DNA of 64,000 bases, from assembly GCF_000717745.1 (NCBI RefSeq), contig NZ_JOBH01000003.1, forward strand, positions 405,624 through 469,623, written 5' to 3'. Numbering within the stretch: the first letter of the stretch is position 1; every line of letters begins with the position of its first letter. The stretch is from Streptomyces violens (GTDB lineage Bacteria > Actinomycetota > Actinomycetes > Streptomycetales > Streptomycetaceae). Below are positions 16,247-24,736 of the stretch, one piece after another. The notes beneath the pieces were generated by a model. It saw only the letters and a program-made list of their open reading frames with translations. It was not told where the DNA came from and searched no databases. Position numbers and translations under genes: made by a program.

Positions 16247-16953
16247 TGCGCGACCACGACGCCCAGCCCGTGGGTGGCATCGCCCGGCGGCTGACCGGCA
16301 TCCTGAAGGCCCGGGGCATCGACCCGAGGACACCGGTTGCCGACGAGGCCGAGCCCAGCCCCGCGCTGGAGGCGGCTCAAGCGCGTATCCCCGCCCGCTA
16401 CCAGGACGCCGTCGCCGACCACCCGGCCGTCACCGCCTGGGTGAAAGAAGTCGCCGCTGCCGGACGCCGAGGACCGGACGGGGCCCCAGGCATCGCCCGG
16501 GGCCGGTCGCTGCTGATCGTCGGCACCACCGGCACCGGCAAGACCCACCAGGCGTATGGCGCCGTACGCAGCCTGTTGGCAGCCGGAGTCCGCCTGCGAT
16601 GGAAGGCGACCACCGCCGCCGACCTGTACGCCGACCTGCGGCCGCGGCCCGGCCACGACGGCGAACGCGAACTGCAGGACCTGGCCCGCTGCCCGCTGCT
16701 GATCATCGACGACCTCGGCGCGGCCAAGGCGAGTGAGTGGACCGAGGAGATCACGATGCGGCTGATCGACCGCCGCTACACACAGATGATCCCGACCCTG
16801 GTGACCACCAACCTCGGCATGGCCGACCTGCGCGCCCACATCGGCGACCGCGTCGCCTCCCGGCTGACCGAGATGACCGACAAGGTCATCCTCGACGGCC
16901 CCGACCGCAGAAGGGCCATCGCGGCCGAGCGCCGCCGCCTCACCGCCGCCTGA
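16246..16953 (+). CDS. DnaC/IstB-like AAA+ ATPase, probable helicase loader
   Basis: A 235-residue protein with Walker A GTTGTGKT (in LLIVGTTGTGKTHQAYGAVR), Walker B LLIIDDLG, a sensor-1 LVTTNL and an arginine-finger region (RVASRLTEM). This is the DnaC/IstB AAA+ type that loads replicative helicase onto DNA. The ATG at 16246 overlaps the initiator stop and has GAGGAG five bases upstream. No istA is adjacent, and the initiator gene immediately upstream makes replication the better reading than transposition. Confidence 0.82.
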   Translation: MRDHDAQPVGGIARRLTGILKARGIDPRTPVADEAEPSPALEAAQARIPARYQDAVADHPAVTAWVKEVAAAGRRGPDGAPGIARGRSLLIVGTTGTGKTHQAYGAVRSLLAAGVRLRWKATTAADLYADLRPRPGHDGERELQDLARCPLLIIDDLGAAKASEWTEEITMRLIDRRYTQMIPTLVTTNLGMADLRAHIGDRVASRLTEMTDKVILDGPDRRRAIAAERRRLTAA

Positions 16954-17033
16954 CCGGCACCGAACCTTCCCTCACGCACCACGCCCGGGCCCGCGCCTGC
17001 CCGAACGCGGCCCGAGGCCGACCGGAGACACCC

Positions 17034-17585
17034 ATGTACCACCAGACCGCCGAGCCGCGCACCCTCGGCGACTACACCTGGCACAACCACGCCGCCTGCC
17101 TGTCCACCCCGGCCAACCCGGTCGACCCGGAGATCTTCTTCCCGGAACCGGATGAGATGGACCGCATCCGCGCCGCCAAGGCCCTGTGCGAACAGTGCCC
17201 GGTCCGCCAGACCTGTCTGGACGCCGCCCTGGAGGATGGCGACCGCGAAGGCATCCGGGGCGGAATGACCGAGGAGGAACGCGACCCGCTGCACCGCAAT
17301 TTGCCCCACCGCCTGGACTACGCCCGCGTCAACGCCACCCTGGCCGGCCGCGACATCCATCTGACCGACGCCGAACGGCGCGCGGTCACCCGCGCCGCCT
17401 ACCAGGCCGGCATCCCGGCCGGACGGCTCGCTTGGCTGCTGAAGGTCACCGAGGAGCACGCCGAGAAGCTCTACCGCCAGGTCCGCCGCGAGATTCGCAA
17501 CCGCTCGGTCAACCGCAAGAACAGGGGCGACCTGTCCCTGGCCACGGCCCAGACCGACCACGACGACCTCGGGGCGGCCGCGTGA
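17034..17585 (+). CDS. WhiB-family iron-sulfur transcription factor
   Basis: A 183-residue protein with the four cluster-binding cysteines: Cys22 (HNHAAC) and Cys52, Cys55, Cys61 in CEQCPVRQTC. The glycine turn is GIRGGMTEEER at 73-83; most WhiB proteins have W rather than R in this turn. The domain is followed by a long extra C-terminal tail (residues 90-183) with a second helix-turn-helix-like stretch (TRAAYQAGIPAGRLAWLLKV), making it longer than the usual 80-120 residues. GGAG lies six bases before the ATG. Plasmid-borne WhiB proteins can modulate host development or conjugation genes. It is coupled to the next gene (GTGA). Confidence 0.88.
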   Translation: MYHQTAEPRTLGDYTWHNHAACLSTPANPVDPEIFFPEPDEMDRIRAAKALCEQCPVRQTCLDAALEDGDREGIRGGMTEEERDPLHRNLPHRLDYARVNATLAGRDIHLTDAERRAVTRAAYQAGIPAGRLAWLLKVTEEHAEKLYRQVRREIRNRSVNRKNRGDLSLATAQTDHDDLGAAA

Positions 17586-18565
17586 CCCACACCGACGCCG
17601 CACCGGTACGCATCACCGGCTGGGACCGCGCCGCCATCGTCACCCTGGGCGGAGCTGGCTGCGCCCTGTCGTACGACGCGTTGCAGCAGATGGCCGTCGC
17701 CATCCACATCCGCGGACTGCTGACCTACCTCTTCCCGTTCGTCATCGATGGCTTCATCGGCTACGGCGTACGCGCGGTACTGGTCATGCGCAGCGCCTCC
17801 CTGGGCGCCCGCTGCTACGTATGGGCGCTGTTCGGCACCGCGACGGCAGCCAGCATCTGGGCCAACGCCCTCCACGCCGTCCGCCTCAACGACCACCTCA
17901 GCGGTGACGGTCTCCGGCTCGGTGACGTCACGGTCGGCGTGCTGTCCACCCTCGCCCCGCTGGCCCTGGCCGGCGCTGTCCACCTGTACATCCTCATCGC
18001 CCGCCGCGCGGGACAGCCCGGACACAAGGAGGCGGCAATCGCAAGGGAGACCGTGAGTGTCCGGACAGAGCGGGGCACAGTTGTCCCGGACAGTCGGTCG
18101 GGTCGGGGTGTCCCGGGCAGCCAAGCCGCTGTCCGGCCGGTCACCGGTCAGCAGTCCTCCGCGCTGTCCGCCGGGGTCTCCGCCCGGCCAATGGGCATCC
18201 GTCCGGACGTCCTGGACGAAGAGCCGGTCACCGCAGAATCCGAGCCGGTCAGCGCGTCCAAGGGCGCTCTGGAGCAGGGGCGTCGGAACGCGGCCCCCAG
18301 CGGAGAGCCCGGCACGAGATGCGGGCACACCGCCCCCACCGATGTGCCTGACCCGGAGGGCACCAGTTCGGCCGCAGCCGCTGAAGTGGACGATCTGCTG
18401 CGGATCGCCCGCCGCGCGGTCGCCGACACCGGAAAGCTGACCCGCAAGGTGGTCGCCGACGCCGTCCGTGGACAGCGGATCCCGCTGTCCAATGACCGAC
18501 TGACCGAGCTGATGCAGCAGCTCCGCGCCGAGGCGGACAACCGGACGCTCCGGTCCACCGGCTGA
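17582..18565 (+). CDS. DUF2637 membrane protein of actinobacterial mobile elements
   Basis: A 327-residue protein. The first 145 residues hold four hydrophobic segments (AAIVTLGGAGCALSYDALQQ, LLTYLFPFVIDGFIGYGV, VWALFGTATAASIWANAL and VGVLSTLAPLALAGAVHLYI), the DUF2637 pattern found on Streptomyces plasmids and sometimes linked to plasmid spread. The remaining 180 residues are disordered, then a small helical end (VDDLLRIARRAVADTGKLTR) resembling a winged helix. The GTG start overlaps the WhiB stop. The DNA of the disordered part carries many TGTCC/GGACA motifs. Confidence 0.75.
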   Translation: MTHTDAAPVRITGWDRAAIVTLGGAGCALSYDALQQMAVAIHIRGLLTYLFPFVIDGFIGYGVRAVLVMRSASLGARCYVWALFGTATAASIWANALHAVRLNDHLSGDGLRLGDVTVGVLSTLAPLALAGAVHLYILIARRAGQPGHKEAAIARETVSVRTERGTVVPDSRSGRGVPGSQAAVRPVTGQQSSALSAGVSARPMGIRPDVLDEEPVTAESEPVSASKGALEQGRRNAAPSGEPGTRCGHTAPTDVPDPEGTSSAAAAEVDDLLRIARRAVADTGKLTRKVVADAVRGQRIPLSNDRLTELMQQLRAEADNRTLRSTG

Positions 18566-18643
18566 CCGCACGAAGCCATTCGGCGGACACCCCGCCCGGT
18601 CACTCCGGACACCGGTCAACCGGTCGCCGGCAGCAGGGTGTCC
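18011..18643. repeat. Two clusters of TGTCC/GGACA motifs
   Basis: The pentamer TGTCC or its complement occurs at 18011, 18020, 18058, 18063, 18082, 18088, 18109, 18130 and 18165, then not at all for 300 bases, then at 18470, 18486, 18535, 18585, 18607 and 18639. The best units are palindromic: TGTCCGGACA (18058-18067) and TGTCCCGGACA (18082-18092). By chance one or two copies would be expected. They lie in the disordered part of the DUF2637 gene and the following gap, so a protein-binding site array is plausible. Confidence 0.5.
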
Positions 18644-18700
18644 GCCCGGCCCGGTCACTTCGCCCACCCCGACGTTCCTGTCCTCCGCCGAGGAGCCCCT

Positions 18701-18925
18701 GTGCGCACTACGCCACCCACTACCGACGAGATCGACGCATGGATCGCTGTCCTGAGCGCCCACGGCCACCTGCACCACGCCGAGCCCGGCCCCGATGGGG
18801 CCTGGACGGTTCGGCGCACACCGTCGAGCAGGCCACGCACGCTGCACCACCCCGTCCTCGCCCTCGACTACATCGCCGAGGTCCTGCGCGAGGCACGCGT
18901 CGAAGCCGGAGACAACGCCCGATGA
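18701..18925 (+). CDS. Small hypothetical protein of the mobilisation operon
   Basis: A 74-residue protein starting at a GTG with GAGGAG seven bases upstream. It has an alpha/beta pattern (EIDAWIAVLSAHGHLHHAEP, then LDYIAEVLREARVEA). Its TGA overlaps the ATG of the MobC-like gene. Function unknown. Confidence 0.6.
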   Translation: MRTTPPTTDEIDAWIAVLSAHGHLHHAEPGPDGAWTVRRTPSSRPRTLHHPVLALDYIAEVLREARVEAGDNAR

Positions 18926-19551
18926 CGACCCCGAACGCCTCGGACACCCCGCGCGAGGGGCACCCGTACGACCACCTGGCACGAGGCCGAGCAAGCTATA
19001 CCTTGCGAAACTCCCTCGCCGGACAAGCCGCCGAGGGAGTTTCGCAAGGGCATGCCCCCGCCCCAGGGGAGACGGGGGAGGCCCGGCACCAGGAGGCGCC
19101 GGACTCTGGGACTGCGACCGAGGGCGGATCGCAGCTGGAGGGGGAGAAGACGCCGAGCGAAGCCGTCGAGACGCGTATGCGCCCACGCCTACGTCAGTCC
19201 CAGCAGCGCGACCGCGTACGCAGCGTCCGCCTGACCGCCGACGAACTCGCCGACGTTCAGCGCGCCGCCACCACGATGGGCATGCGGGTCGCCGGATTCC
19301 TTGCCGACGCCGCGGTGGCCGTGGCCCGCGCTCAGGGTGGTCCACACACCTGGTTGATGGACCAGCGCGCCGTCGTCGGAGAGCTGATGCGCGCTTCCGC
19401 CCAGCTCGCCCGCGTCGGCAACAACCTGAACCAAGTCGCCAAGGCACTCAACAGTGGCGGCCAAGCCCCGTACGCCGAAGACGCCCTCGCCCGTGTGTTG
19501 CGGGCGGCAGCCCGCGTCGAGGCCGTCGCCACTGAGATCGCTAAGCGCTGA
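18922..19551 (+). CDS. MobC-like relaxosome accessory protein
   Basis: A 209-residue protein. The N-terminal 85 residues are low complexity and are encoded partly by the large inverted repeat at 19001-19049. From about residue 95 there is a ribbon-helix-helix-like region (RSVRLTADELADVQRAATTM), then the MobC signature (LMRASAQLARVGNNLNQVAK, ALNSGGQ). MobC proteins bind oriT and help the relaxase to nick. It sits directly upstream of the relaxase gene, with only four bases between its stop and the GTG. Confidence 0.8.
   Translation: MTTPNASDTPREGHPYDHLARGRASYTLRNSLAGQAAEGVSQGHAPAPGETGEARHQEAPDSGTATEGGSQLEGEKTPSEAVETRMRPRLRQSQQRDRVRSVRLTADELADVQRAATTMGMRVAGFLADAAVAVARAQGGPHTWLMDQRAVVGELMRASAQLARVGNNLNQVAKALNSGGQAPYAEDALARVLRAAARVEAVATEIAKR
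19001..19049. other. Large inverted repeat, candidate origin of transfer (oriT)
   Basis: An 18-bp arm, CCTTGCGAAACTCCCTCG (19001-19018), is repeated exactly inverted at 19032-19049 around a 13-base spacer that itself has short complementarity. It lies inside the poorly conserved 5' part of the mobC-like gene, just upstream of the relaxase, the classic place for an oriT. The nic position cannot be read from the sequence. Confidence 0.55.
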
Positions 19552-19555
19552 CGCG

Positions 19556-21289
19556 GTGGTGCCCGATATCTCTCTCGGCGATCGTACCTACGGCCTGCTC
19601 GCCTACCTCTATGGCCCCGGCCGCCGCGAGGAACACACCGATCCCCATCTGGTGGCCGCGTGGGAGTCGGGGCTAGCTCCCGACCCGGGCCGCGACCGGC
19701 AGGCGACGCTCAAGCAGCTGCAGGAGCGGCTCGACCTGCCGGTGCAAGCGGTACCGGAGCACCGCCGCCCGAAGCGACACGTGTGGCACTGCCCGGTCCG
19801 TACCGATCCCGGGGACCGGTACCTGACCGACGCCGAATGGGCCGAGGTCGCCCGCCGGGTCGTGCACGCCACCGGCATCGCCGAAGAGGGCGACGAGCAA
19901 GCCTGCCGCTGGATCGCCGTACGCCACGCCGACGACCACATCCACATCGTCGCCACCCTCAAACGGCGGGACGGCCGTGCCCCACGTCGGCACGACGACT
20001 TCAACCGCGCCCAGGCCGAATGCCGAGCCATCGAAGCCGACTTCGGCCTTCGCCAGCTCAACGCTGGTGACGGCACTGCCGCTAAGCGTCCCACCAGCGC
20101 CGAGCGCGCCAAGGCCGAACGCACCGGCCGCACCGCCACCTCGCGCGAGCTGCTGCGCGACTACGTACGCCAGGCCGTGGCTGGCGCCGCGAATGAAACA
20201 GAGTTCTTCCGCCGCCTTACCGAGGCCGGAGTACGCATCGATCAACGCCTCGCACCTTCCGGTGACGTCCTGGGATACAAGGTCGCCCTGCCCGGCGACC
20301 GCAACCGCCACGGCGAACCGATCTGGTTTGCAGGCTCCCGCCTGGCCCCCGATCTCTCTCTGCCGAAGATCCGAGACCGCTTCGGTGACGAGGGGGGAGC
20401 GGACGAGCGGCCGGCCGAGTCCCGTCCGCGTACACAACGTGGGGCACCGGCACGCGCACGACGCGCTGCTGCCGACCTCGTGGACCAAACGCCCTCCGCA
20501 CTCGATGAAGGCGGTGAACCCGAGGTGGCCGCCCGCCTGTCGGGCTTGGGCGAAGTGCTCGACGCCCTCGCACAGACCTCCTCTGCCTCGACCCGACAGC
20601 AGACCATCGAAGCCGCCCGCTCCTTCGAGCGCGCCACCCGATGGCACACCCGCGCCGAACGCGCAGAACATCGCGCCGTGCGCTCGGCCGCCCGCGGCAT
20701 CATCCGAGCCGGCACCGCCCTGGGCCGCGGCGAAGACGGCGGCGCCACCGCCATGCTCCTGTCCACCCTCATCCTGGCCACCATCGCCGCCGCTCGCTGG
20801 CACACCGCCCGCCATCACGCCCAGCAAGCAGCCGCCGCCCACCAAGCCGCCCAACACCTGCGCACTGCATACCGCACCACCGCGACCATGCCGATGCGCG
20901 CCATGCGCGACCACGGACGACGCCTCCCCGGCCCAGCCCGACACCGCCACCAGGGCACCGTCGAAGCAGTCCTTCCTAACCAGACCGACGAGATGCGCTG
21001 TGAACACGGCTTCGACGCCCTCCTGGCCACCCTCGACCAGGCCCAGCACGCCGGACACGACCCAGAGGCTCTCCTGCAACGCGCGGTTGCTCACCGCGAA
21101 CTGGACACCGCCGACAACATCACGGACGTCCTCGTCTGGCGCCTACGCCGACTCGGCAACCTCCCCGCACACCCCCCTCGCGCCCGCACCACTGCCAAGG
21201 CCGCGAAGCAGCAGGCGCGAACCGCCCGGCCGCATACCGCCACACCACCCCGGACTCGGGCCCCACCCGAGCACCGGCCTCGGCGCTGA
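19556..21289 (+). CDS. Conjugative relaxase / mobilisation nuclease (MOB type)
   Basis: A 577-residue protein with a typical relaxase N-terminus VVPDISLGDRTYGLLAYLYG, where Tyr12, Tyr17 or Tyr19 is the likely nicking tyrosine, and the three-histidine metal motif RHADDHIHIVATLKR (His124, His128, His130). Residues 150-320 continue the mobilisation domain; the C-terminal half is an Ala/Arg-rich helical region with one hydrophobic stretch (AMLLSTLILATIAAARW). I start at the GTG at 19556; the GTG at 19559 is equally possible. With MobC and the oriT-like repeat it forms a mobilisation module. This is a single-strand mechanism, unlike the FtsK-like TraB transfer of most Streptomyces plasmids. Confidence 0.85.
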   Translation: MVPDISLGDRTYGLLAYLYGPGRREEHTDPHLVAAWESGLAPDPGRDRQATLKQLQERLDLPVQAVPEHRRPKRHVWHCPVRTDPGDRYLTDAEWAEVARRVVHATGIAEEGDEQACRWIAVRHADDHIHIVATLKRRDGRAPRRHDDFNRAQAECRAIEADFGLRQLNAGDGTAAKRPTSAERAKAERTGRTATSRELLRDYVRQAVAGAANETEFFRRLTEAGVRIDQRLAPSGDVLGYKVALPGDRNRHGEPIWFAGSRLAPDLSLPKIRDRFGDEGGADERPAESRPRTQRGAPARARRAAADLVDQTPSALDEGGEPEVAARLSGLGEVLDALAQTSSASTRQQTIEAARSFERATRWHTRAERAEHRAVRSAARGIIRAGTALGRGEDGGATAMLLSTLILATIAAARWHTARHHAQQAAAAHQAAQHLRTAYRTTATMPMRAMRDHGRRLPGPARHRHQGTVEAVLPNQTDEMRCEHGFDALLATLDQAQHAGHDPEALLQRAVAHRELDTADNITDVLVWRLRRLGNLPAHPPRARTTAKAAKQQARTARPHTATPPRTRAPPEHRPRR

Positions 21290-21360
21290 ACCAGCAGGGC
21301 AATGCGCTGGACGCCGCCGGCATCACCTGTTACGGCTGATCAAGAACCACAAGGAGAACA

Positions 21361-21768
21361 ATGCACGCGATCGCCAACAACCAGTTCGCCAGAGTCACCG
21401 TGCCGAGAGCCTCTCAGGGTGACGACCCGCTGCTGCGACTGCAGCAGGAGACCGAGGAGGACCGCCCCCGGATTCGCTTCACCACCCACCCCGACCCCAT
21501 CACCATCACCGGCATCACCGTGATGTGCCCAGCCTGCGCCGCCCGCCGCGACTGGATGGTCATCTGCGACGTCCCCGGCCGCGTATTCCTCCGCTGCCGC
21601 TGCGCACACCAGTGGCACGAACCCGAACTCACTCGCGCCGACTTCGACGCCATGATCGGTGACCCTGACCGGAAGTACCCCAGCCTTGAAGCCGCCGCCC
21701 GCCACACCGGACACGACGGCACCCTGGCTGGTACCTACCTCACCGGCGATTTCGACATCGGCGAGTAA
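21361..21768 (+). CDS. Hypothetical zinc-ribbon-like protein
   Basis: A 135-residue protein preceded by AAGGAGAACA directly before its ATG. The middle contains CPACAARRDWMVICDVPG, then CRCAHQWHEPELT; the Cys/His spacing suggests a zinc ribbon. The C-terminal part has conserved-looking KYPSLEAAARHTGHDG. It follows the relaxase by about 70 bases and likely belongs to the same element. Function unknown. Confidence 0.65.
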   Translation: MHAIANNQFARVTVPRASQGDDPLLRLQQETEEDRPRIRFTTHPDPITITGITVMCPACAARRDWMVICDVPGRVFLRCRCAHQWHEPELTRADFDAMIGDPDRKYPSLEAAARHTGHDGTLAGTYLTGDFDIGE

Positions 21769-22104
21769 ATCTGACAGAGGAAAGGATCAGAATCTGGAAC
21801 CTCAACATCTACTGCAACTCCCTCCATAGCTCGGCTGATGATGCTCGTAGTCCTCGCCCTTTCACCGTTCAGCTGAGATTGGGGCTGAGCAGGGTGGTTG
21901 CCTTGGGGTATAAATAAGATTAGGTGGCCTTTCTATCTCAACAAGGAGACTGGACGGTCGAGAAGGTCAGGAGTTTGGGTGCGGGGCATCGGCAACGCCA
22001 ACGCCTCGACATCACCGGAAGGTGTGAAGCGTCGAGCCGAAATAAGGGTGATCGCTTACATTTTTCGGTGTTCTTGAGGAACTCCGCGATCAGAGGTGAA
22101 GAGA
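21769..22104. other. A+T-richer intergenic stretch
   Basis: About 335 bases of lower GC than the surroundings, with no supported gene. It includes an A+T-rich run near 21905-21925 that could hold a promoter for the gene at 22105. Short ORFs here have no ribosome site. Confidence 0.35.
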
Positions 22105-22764
22105 ATGAGCGAGCGCAGTGCGTCAGTTGAGGGTGAGGCTGTCCCCGAGGGCGTCCATGCTGTTGTTGACAGCTATCTGAACGGTCTCGGCTCCCATCTC
22201 AGTCGTATGCTCAATAACCAGGCCACCGTTCCTCACGATGTGCGGGAATGGGTGCACAAGCAGTTGTATGCGGCAGCGCGTGTCACCTATCATTGCGAAC
22301 AGCTGAATGCTTTCCTCGTGGCCTATGCAATCAACTCCGGAATCTCGAAGGATGACGTGTCATGGGCAATGGATCGGCCAGCGGATGAACTTGGTATCTT
22401 CACAACTGTCACATCTCAGAGGCTGCTCCAGGGCGTACTCGGAGAGGACCCCAAGGATCATGACGTCGAAAGCGTAGAGGATCACTTTGTGGCCAGGTCT
22501 GTGGTGGAGCATCGAAGCGAGCATCGTAGGCTCGCCGATGAGCTGATGGAGCTATTGCTTCTCCACCGGACCCCGCGCCATGCCGCAAGAGGCCTGTATT
22601 GGGCCAGTGACAAGACGAGGACAGCCATCCAGAACGGCTGGTACATCCAGGCCAAGCGTGGGCCGGGGAGGAAGTCGGACGATGATGCTTCCGGGGCGAT
22701 GGAGACCGCCTCTCCGCCCCACCAGGTTGCTCGATCGTCCGTAACACCGCAAAGGTCGGCATAA
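22105..22764 (+). CDS. Hypothetical protein with lower GC, probable cargo
   Basis: A 219-residue protein of unknown family. The ATG at 22105 has AGGTGAAG just upstream. The sequence is helical and charged, with notable segments LNGLGSHLSRMLNNQATVPH and LLLLHRTPRHAARGLYWASD. No membrane segment or catalytic motif is recognised. Its codons use more A/T at third positions than neighbouring genes, suggesting recent transfer. It stands alone and is followed by a perfect hairpin at 22941. Confidence 0.65.
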   Translation: MSERSASVEGEAVPEGVHAVVDSYLNGLGSHLSRMLNNQATVPHDVREWVHKQLYAAARVTYHCEQLNAFLVAYAINSGISKDDVSWAMDRPADELGIFTTVTSQRLLQGVLGEDPKDHDVESVEDHFVARSVVEHRSEHRRLADELMELLLLHRTPRHAARGLYWASDKTRTAIQNGWYIQAKRGPGRKSDDDASGAMETASPPHQVARSSVTPQRSA

Positions 22765-22940
22765 GACAGTCACCTCCCACGCGTTTAAAGTGGACCAATC
22801 CGCCCTGACTCGTGCGCGACCCGCCCCAGGCGCTGTGGCCCAGGAACTGTCCGTGGGTATGGCCGGTGCGGAGGGGGCTGTGCTGCAAGCGGCTGGACGA
22901 GCCGTCCGGGCCTGTAGGAGTCGACCGCAAGGCAGCCGAA

Positions 22941-22979
22941 CGCCGGGGCCCCGCGAGCGGTGCTTGCGGGGCCCCGGCG
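22941..22979. terminator. 14-bp perfect hairpin terminator
   Basis: CGCCGGGGCCCCGC (22941-22954) pairs with its exact complement at 22966-22979 around an 11-base loop. It lies between a rightward gene ending at 22764 and the leftward operon ending at 23084, so it may serve both. Confidence 0.7.
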
Positions 22980-23083
22980 TTGTGAAGGGGGTGGTGCCGC
23001 CGTATGGAGACCGTTGATCTAATGCCGTCTTGTCGGCCAGCCGCAGGTGCAGATGAGAATGGGGGAGTGGAGCGCGGCTTCCT

Positions 23084-23305
23084 TCAGGGCCAGCTCAGTT
23101 TTGTGCGGACGGCGGGCGGGAGGACGCCTTCCTGGCCGCTCTCAGCGATATAGACCGCGCCTCGATCCGCCCCGGTGAGAGCCATTACTCGGCCGATGCG
23201 GTGGGCGTAGGGCCAGTCAGGATTGATTGCGAGGTAGACCGGTAGGTCGTGGTCGAGGATGTGCAGTTGGTGGAGCAGCTGCCCGACGGTCACAGCGTGT
23301 GGCAC
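23084..23305 (-). CDS. Small hypothetical protein, last gene of a plasmid-type operon
   Basis: A 73-residue protein starting at a GTG with GGAGGTCTTC immediately upstream, and overlapping the 3' end of the DUF317 gene by 16 bases. The sequence VTVGQLLHQLHILDHDLPVY, then LAINPDWPYAHRIGRVMAL, looks like a compact alpha/beta domain. It resembles small conserved proteins of Streptomyces plasmids; function unknown. Confidence 0.65.
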   Translation of the reverse strand: MPHAVTVGQLLHQLHILDHDLPVYLAINPDWPYAHRIGRVMALTGADRGAVYIAESGQEGVLPPAVRTKLSWP

Positions 23306-24399
23306 GAAGACCTCCGTGTTGTTCTTTGGCCTGCGATTCTCGCGGATATCCGTACGTTGACTTGGACTGGGCCCGTCGATCCAGTCGGTGGCAGGGCGTC
23401 TGCCATTGGCGAACGCGAGGTGCAGCGGCCGGCCCCGCTTTGCTTGGGTAAATGCAACGAGTGCTCCCCTGCTGGCTGGAATCGGGGACGTTCACCGTCG
23501 GGGGCGGGCTGCCTTGCGGGTGGAAGTGTCGCCGCCGGCGCGCGATGGCGTCGGTGCCGTCTGCGGCTGCGGGTGGGTGACAGTGGTGCGGATACGGGCG
23601 GCATGGGCCCGCTTGGCGCCGGGTCGGCTGCACGCTGTACGGCGGCGGTGACCGCCGTCTGCTTGGCCTCCAAAGGAGTGGGAGCCCGCGGATGCGAGGA
23701 GGCTTCGGCCTTCACCGGGTTGAGACGCACCAGGTGCTCGATGTCACGGTGGAGCATGTGTCGTTCCCGTACGACGGGGGTGGGGTCGCTCATGGCGGCC
23801 GCGGTGGCGGCGATGAGGTGGTGCGGAGTGCCGACGCTGAAGGACGCCTCCGCGCGGGTGGCCCAGCCTTGCGGTCCGGACCACAGCAGTACTCGTTCGT
23901 CCAGGCGGCCGTAGCTGTGGCGGTCGATGAACACCCCGGCCTGTCGATCGGGCGCGAGGACCTCCACCGTGCCGCGTTCGGCCGGCCCGTGGGTCCATCC
24001 GGCATCCAGCAGGGGCTGGACGCTGTCAGCCCAGTACACCGATGTCGGTGTGAGGAAGCGGTCGCTCTCAGGGCTCCAATCCTCGGCGAGGGCTGAGGTG
24101 AGGCCGACGACGATCTCGGGTGGGAAGGCGTGGTTGAAGGTCGCCTGCCAGCGGGGTGGCGAGACGGCGTCCTGGGCTGCGGTGATCTTCCACAGGTCGT
24201 AGTTGTCGCCGAACCAGCCGATCTTGATGCGGTGGTCGGGGGAGGTGACGAGGAGCTGGCAGGGGCCGTCGTCGAAGGTGTGGTGCGGCCAGTGGGCGAC
24301 CGGCTCGAGGCCGGGATCGCCGGCGTAGCCGGAGCCGGCGAGGTAGCGAGGTGTGACGCGGTACTCGTTCCAGTGCTCGATGTTGTACTCGGTGGGCAT
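23290..24399 (-). CDS. DUF317 (SPDY) domain protein
   Basis: A 369-residue protein starting at the ATG at 24399; the same frame stays open further upstream and a longer start cannot be excluded. Two copies of a DUF317-like unit can be seen: YLAGSGYAGDPGLEPVAHWP with LWKITAAQDAVSPPRWQATF, then FLTPTSVYWADSVQPLLDAG with WATRAEASFSVGTPHHLIAA. The C-terminal 110 residues are Pro/Arg/Ser-rich and probably disordered. DUF317 proteins are common on Streptomyces plasmids and conjugative elements but have no assigned role. It belongs to the leftward set 26087-23084. Confidence 0.75.
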   Translation of the reverse strand: MPTEYNIEHWNEYRVTPRYLAGSGYAGDPGLEPVAHWPHHTFDDGPCQLLVTSPDHRIKIGWFGDNYDLWKITAAQDAVSPPRWQATFNHAFPPEIVVGLTSALAEDWSPESDRFLTPTSVYWADSVQPLLDAGWTHGPAERGTVEVLAPDRQAGVFIDRHSYGRLDERVLLWSGPQGWATRAEASFSVGTPHHLIAATAAAMSDPTPVVRERHMLHRDIEHLVRLNPVKAEASSHPRAPTPLEAKQTAVTAAVQRAADPAPSGPMPPVSAPLSPTRSRRRHRRHRAPAATLPPARQPAPDGERPRFQPAGEHSLHLPKQSGAGRCTSRSPMADALPPTGSTGPVQVNVRISARIAGQRTTRRSSCHTL

Positions 24400-24736
24400 C
24401 AGGAAGGTTTCTCTCGGGTACGCCGTTGCGCTGTCAGCGCTGGTGGCGGGGGCGTTGTGGGGACGGCGCCGTGGCCGCGGCTGTCTGGGGGCCGTTTGGC
24501 CGTGTTCGGTGCGGGCGCGAGTCGTGCGGGCGGCGCGGGCTCGCCGGGCGTGCGGTTCGGACTCGGTATGCCGGCGCTCGCGTTGCAGCCGCCAGGCTGC
24601 CGCGCGGTACGCGGCGTGGTCCTTCCGCTCGCCCACGGCCAGGAGAAAGATCTCCCGCTGGTGCTGGGAGGAAGCGGGTGCGTCGCGGAGGTCGGCCAGC
24701 GCGTCGGGATGGGTGGCGAGGCGTAGCGGGCACTCA
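24400..24736 (-). other. Coding-like stretch of uncertain frame and start
   Basis: In the frame that continues into the DUF317 gene, this stretch encodes LATHPDALADLRDAPASSQH and FLLAVGERKDHAAYRAAAWR, with good codon bias. The only ATG start in frame is at 24867, inside the previous gene; a GTG within GERKDH is possible but has no ribosome site. It is either the N-terminus of a longer DUF317 protein or a separate small gene damaged by a frameshift. Confidence 0.45.

Noticed and set aside
17471..19447. Long leftward open frame of about 650 codons across the mobilisation genes
   Set aside because: It is antisense to three well-supported overlapping genes (DUF2637, small ORF and MobC-like) and has no recognisable domain.
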